Source: an uncultured Oscillospiraceae bacterium
GTDB taxonomy: Bacteria; Bacillota; Clostridia; Oscillospirales; Ruminococcaceae
DNA length: 5,662 nt
Reading direction: 5' to 3'
Assembly: GCA_950097605.1 (NCBI GenBank)
Contig: CATNEU010000115.1
Span: 1 to 5,662, forward strand
This document shows positions 5,462-5,662 of the stretch, one piece after another. Both the position numbers and the translations under genes were made by a program. Each line of letters opens with the position of its first letter. The stretch's first letter is position 1. The notes beneath the pieces were generated by a model. It made no database searches. It worked only from the letters and a program-made list of their open reading frames with translations, and was not told where the DNA came from.

Positions 5462-5662
5462 TTATTTCAGCAGTGTATAAGCTGAAAATGCGAATTCCGC
5501 AATACCGGCAAAATTGGCAAATATCTGTAGACTTTCTTTAATACGCTCCCACCATGTTTCTTTTGGTTCTGACTGCTGCCGGGTCAATTGTGGCTCCATC
5601 TCATTCAGTTTTCTCAATAACTCTTGCGCGTTCTCTGCATTACTGCGCTTAATTTCTTCTGC
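5462..5662 (-). CDS. Unidentified protein, C-terminal 66 residues (cut by window edge)
   Basis: The minus strand is open from the window edge to TAA at 5464-5462, giving 66 residues. The visible part starts with a charged, coiled-coil-like helix (AEEIKRSN, then ELLRKLNEME at 14-23), followed by a polar linker with Q25-Q30. It ends in WWERIKESLQIFANF and a hydrophobic stretch to the end (about 45-65, LQIFANFAGIAEFAF and on), which could be a membrane-associating amphipathic helix or a single membrane segment. I do not recognise the family. Codon choice (TTA, AGA, ATA, many A/T third bases) appears more A+T-rich than uvrB, hinting at an accessory gene. It converges on the GyrI-like gene across the shared terminator. 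The frame being real is supported by its protein-like composition and the stop just before the terminator. Confidence 0.6.
   Translation of the reverse strand, partial: AEEIKRSNAENAQELLRKLNEMEPQLTRQQSEPKETWWERIKESLQIFANFAGIAEFAFSAYTLLK

Noticed and set aside
1..5662. CRISPR array, tRNA, rRNA, insertion sequence ends or riboswitch
   Set aside because: No spaced direct repeats, tRNA-like cloverleaf, rRNA sequence, transposase or known riboswitch core was seen in any gap.

Overview
The window looks like chromosomal DNA from a Gram-positive anaerobe, most likely a moderately G+C-rich Clostridia member (Oscillospiraceae/Ruminococcaceae-like). This is an inference. It rests on the uvrB-uvrA gene order, purine-rich Shine-Dalgarno sites before every complete gene, a Bacillus/Clostridium-type LexA (DinR) box before uvrB, and the character of the UvrB protein. 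The genus cannot be fixed from the sequence alone.

Left part (1-3200, minus strand): the nucleotide excision repair genes. uvrB is complete (657 aa). It is followed after 206 bp by uvrA, of which only the first 287 residues lie inside the window. uvrB has a near-consensus sigma-70-type promoter with a LexA-like operator just downstream of its -10 box, so SOS control is expected. The uvrB-uvrA gap holds a weak terminator-like hairpin, a possible extended -10 promoter and a perfect 13-bp inverted repeat. uvrA may therefore have its own control in addition to read-through from uvrB.

Middle (3343-5263, plus strand): transcribed divergently from uvrB. It holds an AraC-family regulator with an N-terminal cupin sensor, a DUF2000 protein whose start overlaps the araC end by 20 bp, and, 127 bp further on, a stand-alone GyrI-like (AraC effector-binding-like) protein. 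The araC promoter contains a perfect 12-bp palindrome and a third copy of its half-site, probably an operator. Taken together these genes look like a small-molecule sensing cassette with two separate ligand-binding-type proteins. This is the least understood part of the window.

Right end (5264-5662): a very strong bidirectional terminator, then the last 66 codons of a convergent minus-strand gene. That gene encodes a protein with a charged helical stretch and a hydrophobic C-terminal tail. Its family is not recognised and it appears more A+T-rich than the rest. No tRNA, rRNA, CRISPR array, insertion sequence or complete mobile element was seen.
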